This document shows, in pieces, positions 15,813-24,857 of a DNA stretch of 33,157 nucleotides. Source of the stretch: Nitrospiraceae bacterium (GTDB lineage Bacteria; Nitrospirota; Thermodesulfovibrionia; Thermodesulfovibrionales; UBA1546); contig QZJQ01000063.1 of the NCBI GenBank assembly GCA_003599795.1, positions 1 through 33,157 of the forward strand, written 5' to 3'. Position 1 is the stretch's first letter; each line of letters starts with the position of its first letter. The position numbers were made by a program, and so were the translations under genes. The notes beneath the pieces are model-generated. The model was not told the DNA's origin and ran no database searches. It worked only from the letters and a program-made list of their open reading frames with translations.

Positions 15813-16991
15813 GTGACAGTAAGCCTTGCATGGATTATCCTTTTGGGGCTGTTTTCTGATTATCTGTTCAGAAAGCTGCGGCTTCCGGGTCTTATCGGCA
15901 TGCTCCTTACAGGAATGCTTATGGGGCCTTATGCATTCAACATGATAGATCCTGCCTTGATGACTTTGTCCTCGGACTTCAGGATGACAGCCCTCATAGT
16001 CATTCTTTTAAGGGCTGGGCTTGCGACAAGGAAAGATACGCTGAACAGGATAGGAAAGACAGTGGCTTTAACCGGCATTGTGCCTGGACTTTTTGAAGGG
16101 TTGGTGATAATGCTGATTGCTCCTTATTTTCTTAATATAGGATATCTTGAATCAGCTATTCTCGGCTTTATAATCGCTGCTGTTTCGCCTGCGGTCATAG
16201 TACCTATGATGGTGAGCCTTATAGAAAGCAAAAAAGGGGACAGGAAAGGGATTCCGACACTGCTCCTTGCATCCTCTTCCCTGGACAATGTATCCGCAGT
16301 TGTAATCTTTTCAGGACTGATAGGCATTTATGAGGGAAAGAGCCGGAATATCCTGATAAAGCTTGCAGAGATCCCTTTTTCAATAGTATCGGGAATAATC
16401 CTCGGCATCCTGATAGGGTTTATTCTTTACAGGGTTTTTCTGAAATACAACCCTCGCGCAACAAAGATGGGCATGATAGTCATAGGAGCGGCAATTCTAC
16501 TTACATGGTTTGAAAATGCCTTAAAGCCTTTTGTCTTTGTCTCCTCCATTTCAGGCGTCATAGCAATAGGGTTTATACTCCTTGAAAAGTCAGAACCCAT
16601 CGCGCACAAGGTATCGCAGAAACTCGGAAAGATTTGGGTCTTTGCGGAGATTCTGCTCTTTGTACTCATAGGCGCCCAGGTAAATGTAAGCGTTGCGCTT
16701 GATGCCGGGATTGCCGGCGCACTGATTATATTCTTCGGCTTGATTGCAAGGAGCCTCGGCGTATATCTTTCCCTGATGCACACAGAGCTTGATAACAAAG
16801 AAAAAGTATTTTGTATTGTTTCCTGCATCCCCAAGGCCAGCGTTCAGGCAGCCGTAGGCGCGGTGCCGCTTGCAATCGGCATTAAATCAGGAGAGACCAT
16901 GCTTGCAATCGCAGTCTTATCAATTCTGTTCACGGCCCCTCTCGGGGTAATAGCAATGAATGCTCTTGGAGAGAAAGTTCTTCAGAAATAA
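15813..16991 (+). CDS. Cation:proton antiporter (CPA family), fluoride-controlled
   Basis: 392 aa with about 12 hydrophobic helices and the Na+/H+ exchanger fold. Helix and loop motifs include RLPGLIGMLLTGMLMGPYAF, IAAVSPAVIVPMMVSLIESKKG (about 125-146), SSSLDNVSAVVIF and PKASVQAAVG. It has only the membrane domain, with no TrkA-N or USP extension. Antiporters of this type appear under fluoride riboswitches, where they are thought to relieve the acid or ion stress that accompanies fluoride entry. The start is GTG at 15813 with GGAGG 6 nt upstream. No crcB or CLC-type fluoride exporter is present in the window. Transport specificity cannot be read from sequence. Confidence 0.88.
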   Translation: MTVSLAWIILLGLFSDYLFRKLRLPGLIGMLLTGMLMGPYAFNMIDPALMTLSSDFRMTALIVILLRAGLATRKDTLNRIGKTVALTGIVPGLFEGLVIMLIAPYFLNIGYLESAILGFIIAAVSPAVIVPMMVSLIESKKGDRKGIPTLLLASSSLDNVSAVVIFSGLIGIYEGKSRNILIKLAEIPFSIVSGIILGILIGFILYRVFLKYNPRATKMGMIVIGAAILLTWFENALKPFVFVSSISGVIAIGFILLEKSEPIAHKVSQKLGKIWVFAEILLFVLIGAQVNVSVALDAGIAGALIIFFGLIARSLGVYLSLMHTELDNKEKVFCIVSCIPKASVQAAVGAVPLAIGIKSGETMLAIAVLSILFTAPLGVIAMNALGEKVLQK

Positions 16992-17019
16992 TAAGCTAAA
17001 TTAACATCAGGGAAGGTGA

Positions 17020-18720
17020 TTATTTGCCTTGAATCTTTGATTTCAGACTTTTGATTTTACCCTCTACCCTTTCCTTAAGCCCTTCTTCTTTTTCGTGAAA
17101 CTCAACTGCCTTCTCCCACGCCTTCAGGGCCTCCGCCTCCTGCGCCTGAGAAAGATAAACATCTCCGATGTGTTCATATATTACAGGGTCATTGCTCACT
17201 ATGCTCAGGGCTTTCTGCAATGCCTTCAAGGCATCCTCATGCTGTCCCATCTTGAAATACACCCATCCGAGGCTGTCAATTATATATCCGTTTTCGGGTT
17301 TTAATTTAAGAGCCTTCTGTATTAGAGAAAGGGCTTCTTCAAGGTTTATGCCTTTATCAGCGTAACTGTATCCAAGGTAATTCAGGGCATCGGCATGATC
17401 CGGATTTATCTCAATAGCGCGCCTGAGATAATTCACCATATCTTCAAACCTGCCTGTTTTTTCATGCGCCACTGCCATATTGAAATGGAGTTCAGCGTCC
17501 TTAGGGAAAAGCCCCAGCCCCTCCGAGAATATCCCCTCTGCTTTTTTATAGTCCTTTAACTGCATATAACTAACGCCGAGATATACGTATACTTCAGGTT
17601 TGCCCTTCTCAAAGTTCAGTATCTCTTCATACATTTTGATTGCATCGGCATGACGTCCTTCTTTTGAATAGATAAATCCGAGGTGCAGGAAGGACCCTAT
17701 GTTTTTGGGGTCCACGGCAATAATTTTTTTCAGTTCTTCTGCCGCCTCTTTATATCTTTCTAATTCTTCAAGAGTAACGGCTAAATAATATCTTATCTGC
17801 ATGTCCGCAGGCTTGGCTGCAAGGACAATCCTGAATTCTTCTATGGCCCTGTCATACTGCTTGCTTTCTATATAAAGGAACCCGAGCCTTCTGTGTATAT
17901 CAAGATTGGCCGGTTCCTGAATGCTCATGTTCCTGAGCTGCTCTATGGCCTTGTCAACGGTTTTATCCTTAAGATAAATCTGTGTGAGACGTTCCTGTGC
18001 AAGCTTGTTATGCGGATTAATCTCCATGCTTTTCTTGTAATGCTTTTCAGCCTGTTTCAAATCTCCCTTAAGTTCGCTTATCACCCCAAGGTTAAGGTAT
18101 GCGGCGTCAAAATTAGGCCTCATCTCTGTGACCTTGCTGAAATATTCCGCTGCCTTATCGTAATCCTCCAAGTCCATGTTTATAAGGCCGAGGTAATACG
18201 TGCCCATAGCATTGCCGGGGTCCGTTTTAAGAAAAGACTCAAGGATTTCCTTTGCGTCGGAATACCGCTTTTCAGCAGCATACAAAACCCCAAGAAAAAG
18301 GAATGCCTCTGCTTGTGTGTTATCAAGTTTAATCACTTTCTCAAAAATCTTTATTGCCTTGTCCGTATTTTTCCGGCTGTTATAAAGTTCTCCGAGCAGC
18401 ATAAGCGCAGGCACATAATCAGGATTTGCCTTTACAGTCTCTTCCGCCATTGCAACGGCATCAGCAATTTTGCCTGTTCTCAGGAGCACATAACTTATCT
18501 GAGTTCTGATGAAAGGAGACGAAGGGTCTATTTTAAGCACTTCCGAATAGTGATTCAGCGCGGCTTCCCATTTGCTGGAAAGTTCAGCCTCATAGCCGAG
18601 TATATAGTGGTAATAAGCCTCTTTGGGAATATCGGGAGATTCCACAGGCTCTGTGCGTAATATCTGATCGCACGAAAATACGAAGAGCAACGGCAGTATT
18701 AACAGGATTTTTCTGCGCAT
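17020..18720 (-). CDS. Large TPR-repeat lipoprotein
   Basis: About 566 aa. A signal peptide with a lipobox-like FVFSC (Cys at about 17) is followed by some 14-15 consecutive TPR units almost to the C terminus (for example HYSEVLKIDPSSPF, FEKVIKLDNTQAEAFLFLG, ALSLIQKALKLKPENGYI). It is probably an outer-membrane or periplasmic scaffold; the partner is not evident. The frame is open up to an ATG at 18738, but I choose ATG 18720. The promoter -10 (CATAAT, 18732-18727) overlaps the longer version and would start transcription at about 18720, and only the shorter form starts with a normal signal peptide (MRRKILL). There is no Shine-Dalgarno, so the mRNA may be leaderless. It is divergent from lolE. 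Confidence 0.85.
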   Translation of the reverse strand: MRRKILLILPLLFVFSCDQILRTEPVESPDIPKEAYYHYILGYEAELSSKWEAALNHYSEVLKIDPSSPFIRTQISYVLLRTGKIADAVAMAEETVKANPDYVPALMLLGELYNSRKNTDKAIKIFEKVIKLDNTQAEAFLFLGVLYAAEKRYSDAKEILESFLKTDPGNAMGTYYLGLINMDLEDYDKAAEYFSKVTEMRPNFDAAYLNLGVISELKGDLKQAEKHYKKSMEINPHNKLAQERLTQIYLKDKTVDKAIEQLRNMSIQEPANLDIHRRLGFLYIESKQYDRAIEEFRIVLAAKPADMQIRYYLAVTLEELERYKEAAEELKKIIAVDPKNIGSFLHLGFIYSKEGRHADAIKMYEEILNFEKGKPEVYVYLGVSYMQLKDYKKAEGIFSEGLGLFPKDAELHFNMAVAHEKTGRFEDMVNYLRRAIEINPDHADALNYLGYSYADKGINLEEALSLIQKALKLKPENGYIIDSLGWVYFKMGQHEDALKALQKALSIVSNDPVIYEHIGDVYLSQAQEAEALKAWEKAVEFHEKEEGLKERVEGKIKSLKSKIQGK

Positions 18721-18726
18721 GATGAT

Positions 18727-18755
18727 ATTATGACACATAAGGTATAGGCGGTCAA
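18727..18755 (-). promoter_or_regulatory. Promoter of the TPR lipoprotein gene, leaderless type
   Basis: TTGACC (18755-18750), a 17-nt spacer and CATAAT (18732-18727). The -10 box ends 6 nt before ATG 18720. Confidence 0.6.
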
Positions 18756-18778
18756 CGCACTGCTCTTGAATTTCATTC

Positions 18779-18808
18779 TTGTTGAAAACCGCTGATTCAT
18801 GATATATT
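18779..18808 (+). promoter_or_regulatory. Promoter of the lolE-lolD operon, leaderless type
   Basis: TTGTTG (18779-18784), an 18-nt spacer and TATATT (18803-18808), which ends 7 nt before ATG 18816. It is divergent from the TPR lipoprotein promoter only about 25 nt away. Confidence 0.5.
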
Positions 18809-18815
18809 CATTTGC

Positions 18816-20045
18816 ATGCGAAAAAATATGCCATATCACTTTTTTATAGCATTCCGCTATCTTAAATCAAAAAAAAGGCATAAGGGAATTTCTCTTAACA
18901 CGATAATTTCTGTCGGCGGCGTAGCAGTCGGCGTCATGGCGCTTCTTGTCGTCCTCTCGGTAATGAGCGGCTTTCATGAGGACCTGCAGAGGAAAATACT
19001 CGGTGTAAACGCCCATATTATAGTGCTCAGCCACAGAGGGGCCATGACTGATTACAAAGAAATATTGGAGAAGGTCAGCAAAGAAAAAGATGTTGTCTCT
19101 GCCTCGCCCTTTGTTCTCGGGCAGGTCATGTCCGCATCAGGCAAAAGGGCGCACGGTGTATTTATGAGAGGCATAGACCCTTCCCTTGAGGCAAACACCA
19201 CAGAGATAGCCAAGTACATAAAAGACGGAAGGCTTGACGACCTTAAATCCAAAGACGGCATTCCGGGCATTGTAATAGGGAAAGAGCTTTCAAGCAGTCT
19301 CGGTGTTCTCAGGAATGACATAATAAATATCATCTCTCCTACAGGAGAAATCGGGCCTATGGGAATGCTGCCGAAGGTTAAGCAATTCAGGGTGGCTGCA
19401 ATATTTGAAGTGGGAATGTTTGAATATGATTCCAACCTTGTCCTCACAGAGCTTTCTCAGGCGCAGGATTTTTTCGGGCTGGGTGACAGCATAAGCGGCA
19501 TAGAACTCAAGGTTAAGGATGTGTATATGGCCAAAGAGGTAAGGGAACACGTTCAGAAAACACTATCCTTCCCGTATTACGGAAGGGACTGGATGCAGAT
19601 GCACAAGAACCTTTTTTCAGCCCTGAAACTTGAAAAGCTTGCGATGTTTGTCATACTTGTTCTGATAATTCTTGTCGCTTCATTCAATATAGTCGGCACG
19701 CTTATAATGAACGTCATAGAAAAAAGCCGCGAGATAGCAATCCTTAAGGCAATGGGGGCCACAAGAAAAGGCATTATGGCTATCTTTATGCTGCAGGGCA
19801 TTGTCATAGGGCTTGCAGGCACTTTTATCGGAATTGCCGGAGGATACATACTTGGCTATATGTTTAATAATGTAATCAGGTTGCCGGCTGATGTATATTA
19901 CCTCAGTCACCTGCCTATAAAAATGAAGCTCGTTGATTTCATGGCTGTATCTTTATCAGCAGTGATAATAAGTTTTCTTGCGACAATCTATCCTGCATGG
20001 CAGGCCGCAAAACTGGACCCGGTGGAGCCGTTGAGGTATGAATAA
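18816..20045 (+). CDS. lolE: Lipoprotein-releasing ABC transporter permease (LolC/LolE family)
   Basis: 409 aa with the four-helix MacB/FtsX layout: helix 1 about 25-48, a long periplasmic MacB_PCD domain (about 50-255), then three helices (about 272-295, 318-350, 372-395). The N-terminal FIAFRYLKSKKR and the C-terminal PAWQAAKLDPVEPLRYE are family hallmarks. With LolD it extracts lipoproteins from the inner membrane and hands them to LolA. Only one permease is present, so it may work as a homodimer or pair with another encoded elsewhere; the lolC or lolE label is therefore loose. ATG 18816 lacks a Shine-Dalgarno and lies just after the -10 box; ATG 18828 is an alternative. Confidence 0.88.
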   Translation: MRKNMPYHFFIAFRYLKSKKRHKGISLNTIISVGGVAVGVMALLVVLSVMSGFHEDLQRKILGVNAHIIVLSHRGAMTDYKEILEKVSKEKDVVSASPFVLGQVMSASGKRAHGVFMRGIDPSLEANTTEIAKYIKDGRLDDLKSKDGIPGIVIGKELSSSLGVLRNDIINIISPTGEIGPMGMLPKVKQFRVAAIFEVGMFEYDSNLVLTELSQAQDFFGLGDSISGIELKVKDVYMAKEVREHVQKTLSFPYYGRDWMQMHKNLFSALKLEKLAMFVILVLIILVASFNIVGTLIMNVIEKSREIAILKAMGATRKGIMAIFMLQGIVIGLAGTFIGIAGGYILGYMFNNVIRLPADVYYLSHLPIKMKLVDFMAVSLSAVIISFLATIYPAWQAAKLDPVEPLRYE

Positions 20046-20050
20046 GAAAA

Positions 20051-20076
20051 AGCCATCAGCTATGAGCTATCAGCTA
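20051..20076 (+). repeat. Short ATCAGCTATGAG-type tandem spacer
   Basis: The lolE-lolD gap is mostly made of overlapping copies of a GCTAT(G/C)A unit (ATCAGCTATGAGCTATCAGC). This looks like an inserted simple repeat rather than a regulatory leader. It leaves lolD without a clear Shine-Dalgarno. Confidence 0.5.
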
Positions 20077-20084
20077 AAGACTTT

Positions 20085-20747
20085 ATGATTGAAGCTAAGA
20101 ATTTAAAAAAATCTTTTTTCCTGCCTGCCGGAGAAGTTAAGGTTCTGCGCGGCATAGACCTCTCTATAAATCATGGAGAGATGGTTGCGATAGTTGGCGC
20201 TTCAGGCGCCGGGAAGAGCACCCTTCTGCACATTATGGGCACGCTGGATAAACCGACGTCAGGCAGTGTCCTGTACGAAAACAGAGATGTATTTTCTCTG
20301 GATGATTATTCCCTTGCCGGTTTCAGAAATAAATCAGTAGGCTTCGTTTTCCAGTTCCATCATCTCCTGCCTGAGTTTACTGCCATTGAGAACGTATTGA
20401 TGCCGGGACTGATAAGCATGTCCGGTTATGAGGAAATTAAAGACCGGGCGGAAACGCTTTTAGGCGAACTCGGGTTATCTGAACGAAAGAACCATCATCC
20501 GGGAGAACTCTCCGGCGGAGAACAGCAGCGCGTCGCCGTTGCCCGGGCCTTGATAAATGAGCCAAAAGTCGTATTCGCAGACGAGCCTACAGGCAATCTT
20601 GACACCCATACAGGCGAAGAACTTTTCAAGCTCCTGCTGCATCTCAATGAAAAGAAAGGTATCACTTTTGTAATAGTCACGCATAACGAATCCCTGTCAA
20701 GGCAGTGCCACAGGGTTCTTGAGATGGCTGACGGAAAATTCAGGTAA
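20085..20747 (+). CDS. lolD: Lipoprotein-releasing ABC transporter ATPase
   Basis: 220 aa, full length for LolD. Walker A is GASGAGKS (38-45), the Q-loop is VFQFHHLLPEF, the signature is LSGGEQQRVAVARAL, Walker B is VVFADEPTGNLD and the switch His is VTHN. It powers the permease encoded immediately upstream. The lipoprotein substrates in this window include the secretin and the TPR lipoprotein. It lies 39 nt after lolE, separated by the short tandem spacer, with only a weak TAAAG before the ATG. Confidence 0.92.
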   Translation: MIEAKNLKKSFFLPAGEVKVLRGIDLSINHGEMVAIVGASGAGKSTLLHIMGTLDKPTSGSVLYENRDVFSLDDYSLAGFRNKSVGFVFQFHHLLPEFTAIENVLMPGLISMSGYEEIKDRAETLLGELGLSERKNHHPGELSGGEQQRVAVARALINEPKVVFADEPTGNLDTHTGEELFKLLLHLNEKKGITFVIVTHNESLSRQCHRVLEMADGKFR

Positions 20748-20801
20748 CCCCTGAAGGCCTTTGTCCCGAACTGCCGGGGTAATTTTTATTGATAAAACTT
20801 A

Positions 20802-20830
20802 TTGACAATATGTGTTTTGTCTGGTAGGAT
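20802..20830 (+). promoter_or_regulatory. Promoter of the SWIB-domain gene
   Basis: TTGACA (20802-20807), a 17-nt spacer and TAGGAT (20825-20830). Transcription would start near 20837, giving a leader of about 60 nt with a hairpin at 20856-20872. Confidence 0.65.
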
Positions 20831-20855
20831 TTTGGTAGTTAAGTATAGGTATCAG

Positions 20856-20872
20856 TCCCGATATTATCGGGA
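20856..20872 (+). repeat. TCCCGATA/TATCGGGA hairpin in the SWIB gene leader
   Basis: A near-perfect inverted repeat (TCCCGATA, one base, TATCGGGA) lies 12 nt before the Shine-Dalgarno AAAGGAGG. There is no T-run, so it is not a terminator. It shares CAGTCCCGA...TCGGGA with the terminator at 14106-14139, suggesting a dispersed palindromic unit or an mRNA-stabilising hairpin. Confidence 0.45.
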
Positions 20873-20895
20873 AGAATTATAAAAGGAGGTAAGTT

Positions 20896-21228
20896 ATGGC
20901 TAAGAAAAAGGCAGCAAAGAAAAAGGCTGTAAAGAAGGTCGCAAAAAAGAAGGTTGTAAAAAAGGCTAAGACAAAGAGGAAACCCAATGCCGCGTTCATG
21001 AAGCCCATGAAGATCAGCAGCGCTCTTGCTCCTGTTGTAGGAGACAAGCCTATTCCAAGGACAGAGGTAACAAAGAAACTCTGGCAGTACATCAAGAAGA
21101 ACGGTCTTCAGGATAAAGTCAACAGAAGGATGATCAATGCCGATGCAAACCTGAAGGCAGTATTCGGAGGCAAGAGCAAAGTTTCAATGTTTGAGATGAC
21201 CAAGCTGGTCAACAAGCATCTGAGCTAA
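20896..21228 (+). CDS. Small SWIB/MDM2-domain protein with a histone H1-like Lys-rich N terminus
   Basis: 110 aa. Residues 1-31 are almost all Lys, Ala and Val (KKKAAKKKAVKKVAKKK pattern), like the tails of bacterial histone H1-like proteins. Residues ~33-109 form a SWIB domain: MKISSALAPVVGDKPIPRTEVTKKLWQYI, NADANLKAVFGGKSKVSMFEMTKLVNKHL. Such proteins occur in several bacteria, including chlamydiae, and are thought to bind DNA or act in nucleoid organisation; the precise role is not established. It has its own promoter, the strongest Shine-Dalgarno in the window (AAAGGAGGT) and a strong terminator, which suggests an abundant protein expressed alone. Confidence 0.88.
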   Translation: MAKKKAAKKKAVKKVAKKKVVKKAKTKRKPNAAFMKPMKISSALAPVVGDKPIPRTEVTKKLWQYIKKNGLQDKVNRRMINADANLKAVFGGKSKVSMFEMTKLVNKHLS

Positions 21229-21260
21229 GAAAGATTTATTTTTTAAGTTTTAATGCGTTA

Positions 21261-21306
21261 AACAAGGGATAGGGAATCTCTTTTAAGATTCCCTATCCCT
21301 TGTTTT
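21261..21306 (+). terminator. Strong intrinsic terminator after the SWIB gene
   Basis: A perfect 19-bp stem (21261-21279 with 21286-21304) with a 6-nt loop is followed by a T-rich tract (21302-21314). The A-rich 5' flank could let it work on the other strand too, but no minus-strand gene ends there. Confidence 0.95.
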
Positions 21307-21349
21307 TATTTTTGCAAAATTTTCTTCCAGCAGAACCGGGCCCGCGGCA

Positions 21350-21379
21350 TTGCCTTCCTTAATCAAGAAATGCTAAAAT
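21350..21379 (+). promoter_or_regulatory. Candidate promoter of guaB
   Basis: TTGCCT (21350-21355), an 18-nt spacer and TAAAAT (21374-21379), about 27 nt before the guaB start. The match is moderate. Confidence 0.4.
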
Positions 21380-21384
21380 GATAA

Positions 21385-22875
<1,491 letters not shown>

Positions 22876-22892
22876 TCATACATTGCCGAAAT

Positions 22893-23030
22893 TGTAAAAA
22901 GTCGGAAAATCGGACGGCAAAGTAAAAAGCTCAGGAGGCAAGACGCGCAAATCCTGAGGAATGAGGCGTACTTCCTGTACGTCGCAGTGACGAAGGATGC
23001 AGCGCAACGCAGCATACGGACTTTTTACGA
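22893..23030. repeat. MITE/REP-like dispersed palindromic element
   Basis: About 138 bp fill the whole gap between the convergent guaB and ychF stops. The ends are inverted repeats: GTAAAAAGTCGG on the left and CGGACTTTTTAC on the right, with one mismatch. Inside are further hairpins: CTCAGGA/TCCTGAG (22930-22936 with 22952-22958) and GCGTAC/GTACG-t-CGC (about 22966-22984). It encodes no protein. The layout (terminal inverted repeats, structured GC-rich core, no ORF) is that of a non-autonomous mobile repeat. From memory, similar GACTTTTTACGA-ended elements are widespread in deltaproteobacterial-type genomes; this was not checked. It could also act as a terminator. Confidence 0.7.
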
Positions 23031-23035
23031 AGCCG

Positions 23036-24121
23036 TTACACATTAAATCTGAAGTTGATTATATCCCCGTCTTTTACTTCGTAAGTTTTGCCTTCAAGCC
23101 TCAGGAGTCCTTTATCGCGCGCGGCAGACATGCTGCCGTTTGCTATGAAATCATCAAATGATACAACCTCAGCCCTTATGAAGCCGCGCTCAATGTCAGA
23201 ATGAATCTTCCCTGCCGCCTTCTGTGCGTCTGTGCCTTTATTTATGGTCCACGCCCTAACCTCGTCTTCTCCCGTTGTTAGAAAAGAGATAAGGCCCAGC
23301 AGATCGTAAGAAACATGGATTAATTTATTCAGGGCTGGCTCCTGAATGCCGAGGTCGCTGAGAAATGCGGCTGCCTCTTCATGAGACAACTGCGCAATCT
23401 CCATCTCAATCTTGCCGCAGAGGCTTAATACTTTTACCTGCTTGCCTTTAAAAAATTTCTGAAGCCCGGCTACCGCTTCAACAGCCTTTTCAGAATTCAG
23501 GTCTTTTTCAGCTATATTCAAAACAACGACAACAGGTTTTATTGACATAAACTGGAGATTCCTCATTGTCTTTTGTTCTTCCTCTGAGAATTCAATATCT
23601 CTGAGAGGCGTCTCCTTTTCAAGAACCTCTTTACACTTTAAAAGAACCTTCTTTTCTGTTTCATCAGGCTTCTTGCCTCTTTTTTGCCCCTGCTCCATTC
23701 TCTCAAGCCTTTTTTCAACAAGCTCCAAATCTCCGAAAATCATCTCAAGCTCTACTGTCTCCGCATCCCGAAGAGGATTCACGCTTGCAAGAGGATGAAC
23801 TACGGATTCATCCTCAAAGCCTCTGATGGCATGGACTACGGCGTCAACGTCCTTTATCAGGTCGGAAACTTTTTTGTTCTGCTCAATATCGCCTTTTGTA
23901 ATGCCGATATAATCAACATATTCTACTGTTGCATATGTAACTTTCTTCGGCTTATAAATATCCGCCAGTTTTTCAATTCTTGAATCAGGGACTTTTACAA
24001 CGCCGAGATGAGGCTCTGCCGTAAGAGTCGGGTATATTGTCGTTTCAAGGTTTAAGCCTGTCAGGGCATTAAATATTGTTGTCTTTCCTGAATTTGCAAG
24101 TCCGGTAACAGCTATCTTCAT
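23036..24121 (-). CDS. ychF: YchF/OLA1-type P-loop ATPase, ribosome-associated
   Basis: 361 aa from ATG 24121. The P-loop is GLANSGKTT (7-15), the G3 motif DYIG (70-73), and the G4 motif NIAE (202-205) replaces NKxD, the change that makes YchF prefer ATP over GTP. A coiled-coil insertion (about 120-180) and a C-terminal TGS domain (about 275-361) complete the family layout. The frame extends to ATG 24136, but those five extra codons contain the Shine-Dalgarno AGGAGG, so 24121 is the start. The protein associates with ribosomes and has a role in stress responses in other bacteria. Confidence 0.95.
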   Translation of the reverse strand: MKIAVTGLANSGKTTIFNALTGLNLETTIYPTLTAEPHLGVVKVPDSRIEKLADIYKPKKVTYATVEYVDYIGITKGDIEQNKKVSDLIKDVDAVVHAIRGFEDESVVHPLASVNPLRDAETVELEMIFGDLELVEKRLERMEQGQKRGKKPDETEKKVLLKCKEVLEKETPLRDIEFSEEEQKTMRNLQFMSIKPVVVVLNIAEKDLNSEKAVEAVAGLQKFFKGKQVKVLSLCGKIEMEIAQLSHEEAAAFLSDLGIQEPALNKLIHVSYDLLGLISFLTTGEDEVRAWTINKGTDAQKAAGKIHSDIERGFIRAEVVSFDDFIANGSMSAARDKGLLRLEGKTYEVKDGDIINFRFNV

Positions 24122-24251
24122 TTCTCCTCCTATCAAACCCAGGTTAGTTTAGCAGAATAACTGCAAAAAAACCGCGTAACCGGCACTCTGGAATTTTAGA
24201 GGCTGCGCTCTTGTCAGGTTTTAGATGAAGCGAAGGATCTTCTAACAGAGT

Positions 24252-24857
24252 TTACACTTTGCCGTCGCGGACAGGCCAGACATGCTGAAGAGACTGCTTA
24301 TTTGCGTAACTCACTCTGCCAGTTTTAATATTTGCAACCCATGCGTTATATGAATAATAAGCTCCTGTTGTAGATGACCAGTACCAATGCGGCTGGATAT
24401 TATTGAATACCGGATTACTTAGCCCCGCCCCTGAATCAGCCTTGTTTATGCTTATAAGACTTTTAAGTTCTTTTCTTGTTGGCAGGCGCCAGTCCTGGTA
24501 TCCGCAAATTTTTTTACTGTTTATCTATGTTATATACTGTTGCGCTTCATGCCATGTTCTTCTTGCGCTATCAGGGCTTTTTATCCACATTAAGCCGAAA
24601 AACATATCCGTTGTACAGTCGACTTCTGTTCCGATGCCTGTAAATCTTGAATAAATATCCCATTCTCTTCCCACAGGAATACTCTCTTCATGGTTTGTGT
24701 TCACGCATGAAATCTGCGTGTTTACTGTGTCATAGCATTTTGTAGGGTGTGCCGGCAAAAGCCCGCCGTGGCCGGATGTCAACACTATCAACGCCACTAT
24801 CAGAATCGCTGCCGAGCTCGCCGCAGCAGCTGAAATTATTATTTTGTCTTTGCGCAT
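24252..24857 (-). pseudogene. DUF1566 (Lcl-like) protein gene interrupted by an in-frame TAG
   Basis: Read from ATG 24857, the protein has a signal anchor (KIIISAAAASSAAILIVALIV), then a DUF1566 domain: RFTGIGTEVDCTTDMFFGLMW, WHEAQQYIT, an amber codon at 24527-24525, then in the same frame INSKKICGYQDWRLPTRKEL, SGAGLSNPVFNNIQPHWYWSST, NAWVANIKTGRV and VWPVRDGKV, ending at TAA 24254-24252. Total length is about 201 codons. Both halves match the domain with no shift or gap, so a single nonsense change is the simplest reading. It could instead be readthrough or a sequencing error. The start overlaps the end of the Cys-rich gene by 19 nt, implying coupling. Confidence 0.75.

Noticed and set aside
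20764-20792. Possible terminator after lolD (CCCG...CGGG then T-run)
   Set aside because: The stem is only 4 bp and the T-run is set back by several bases. Kept only as a possible degraded palindrome copy.
24403-24654. Plus-strand open frame across the DUF1566 region
   Set aside because: The opposite strand encodes recognisable DUF1566 sequence through the same bases; the plus-strand translation has no family pattern.
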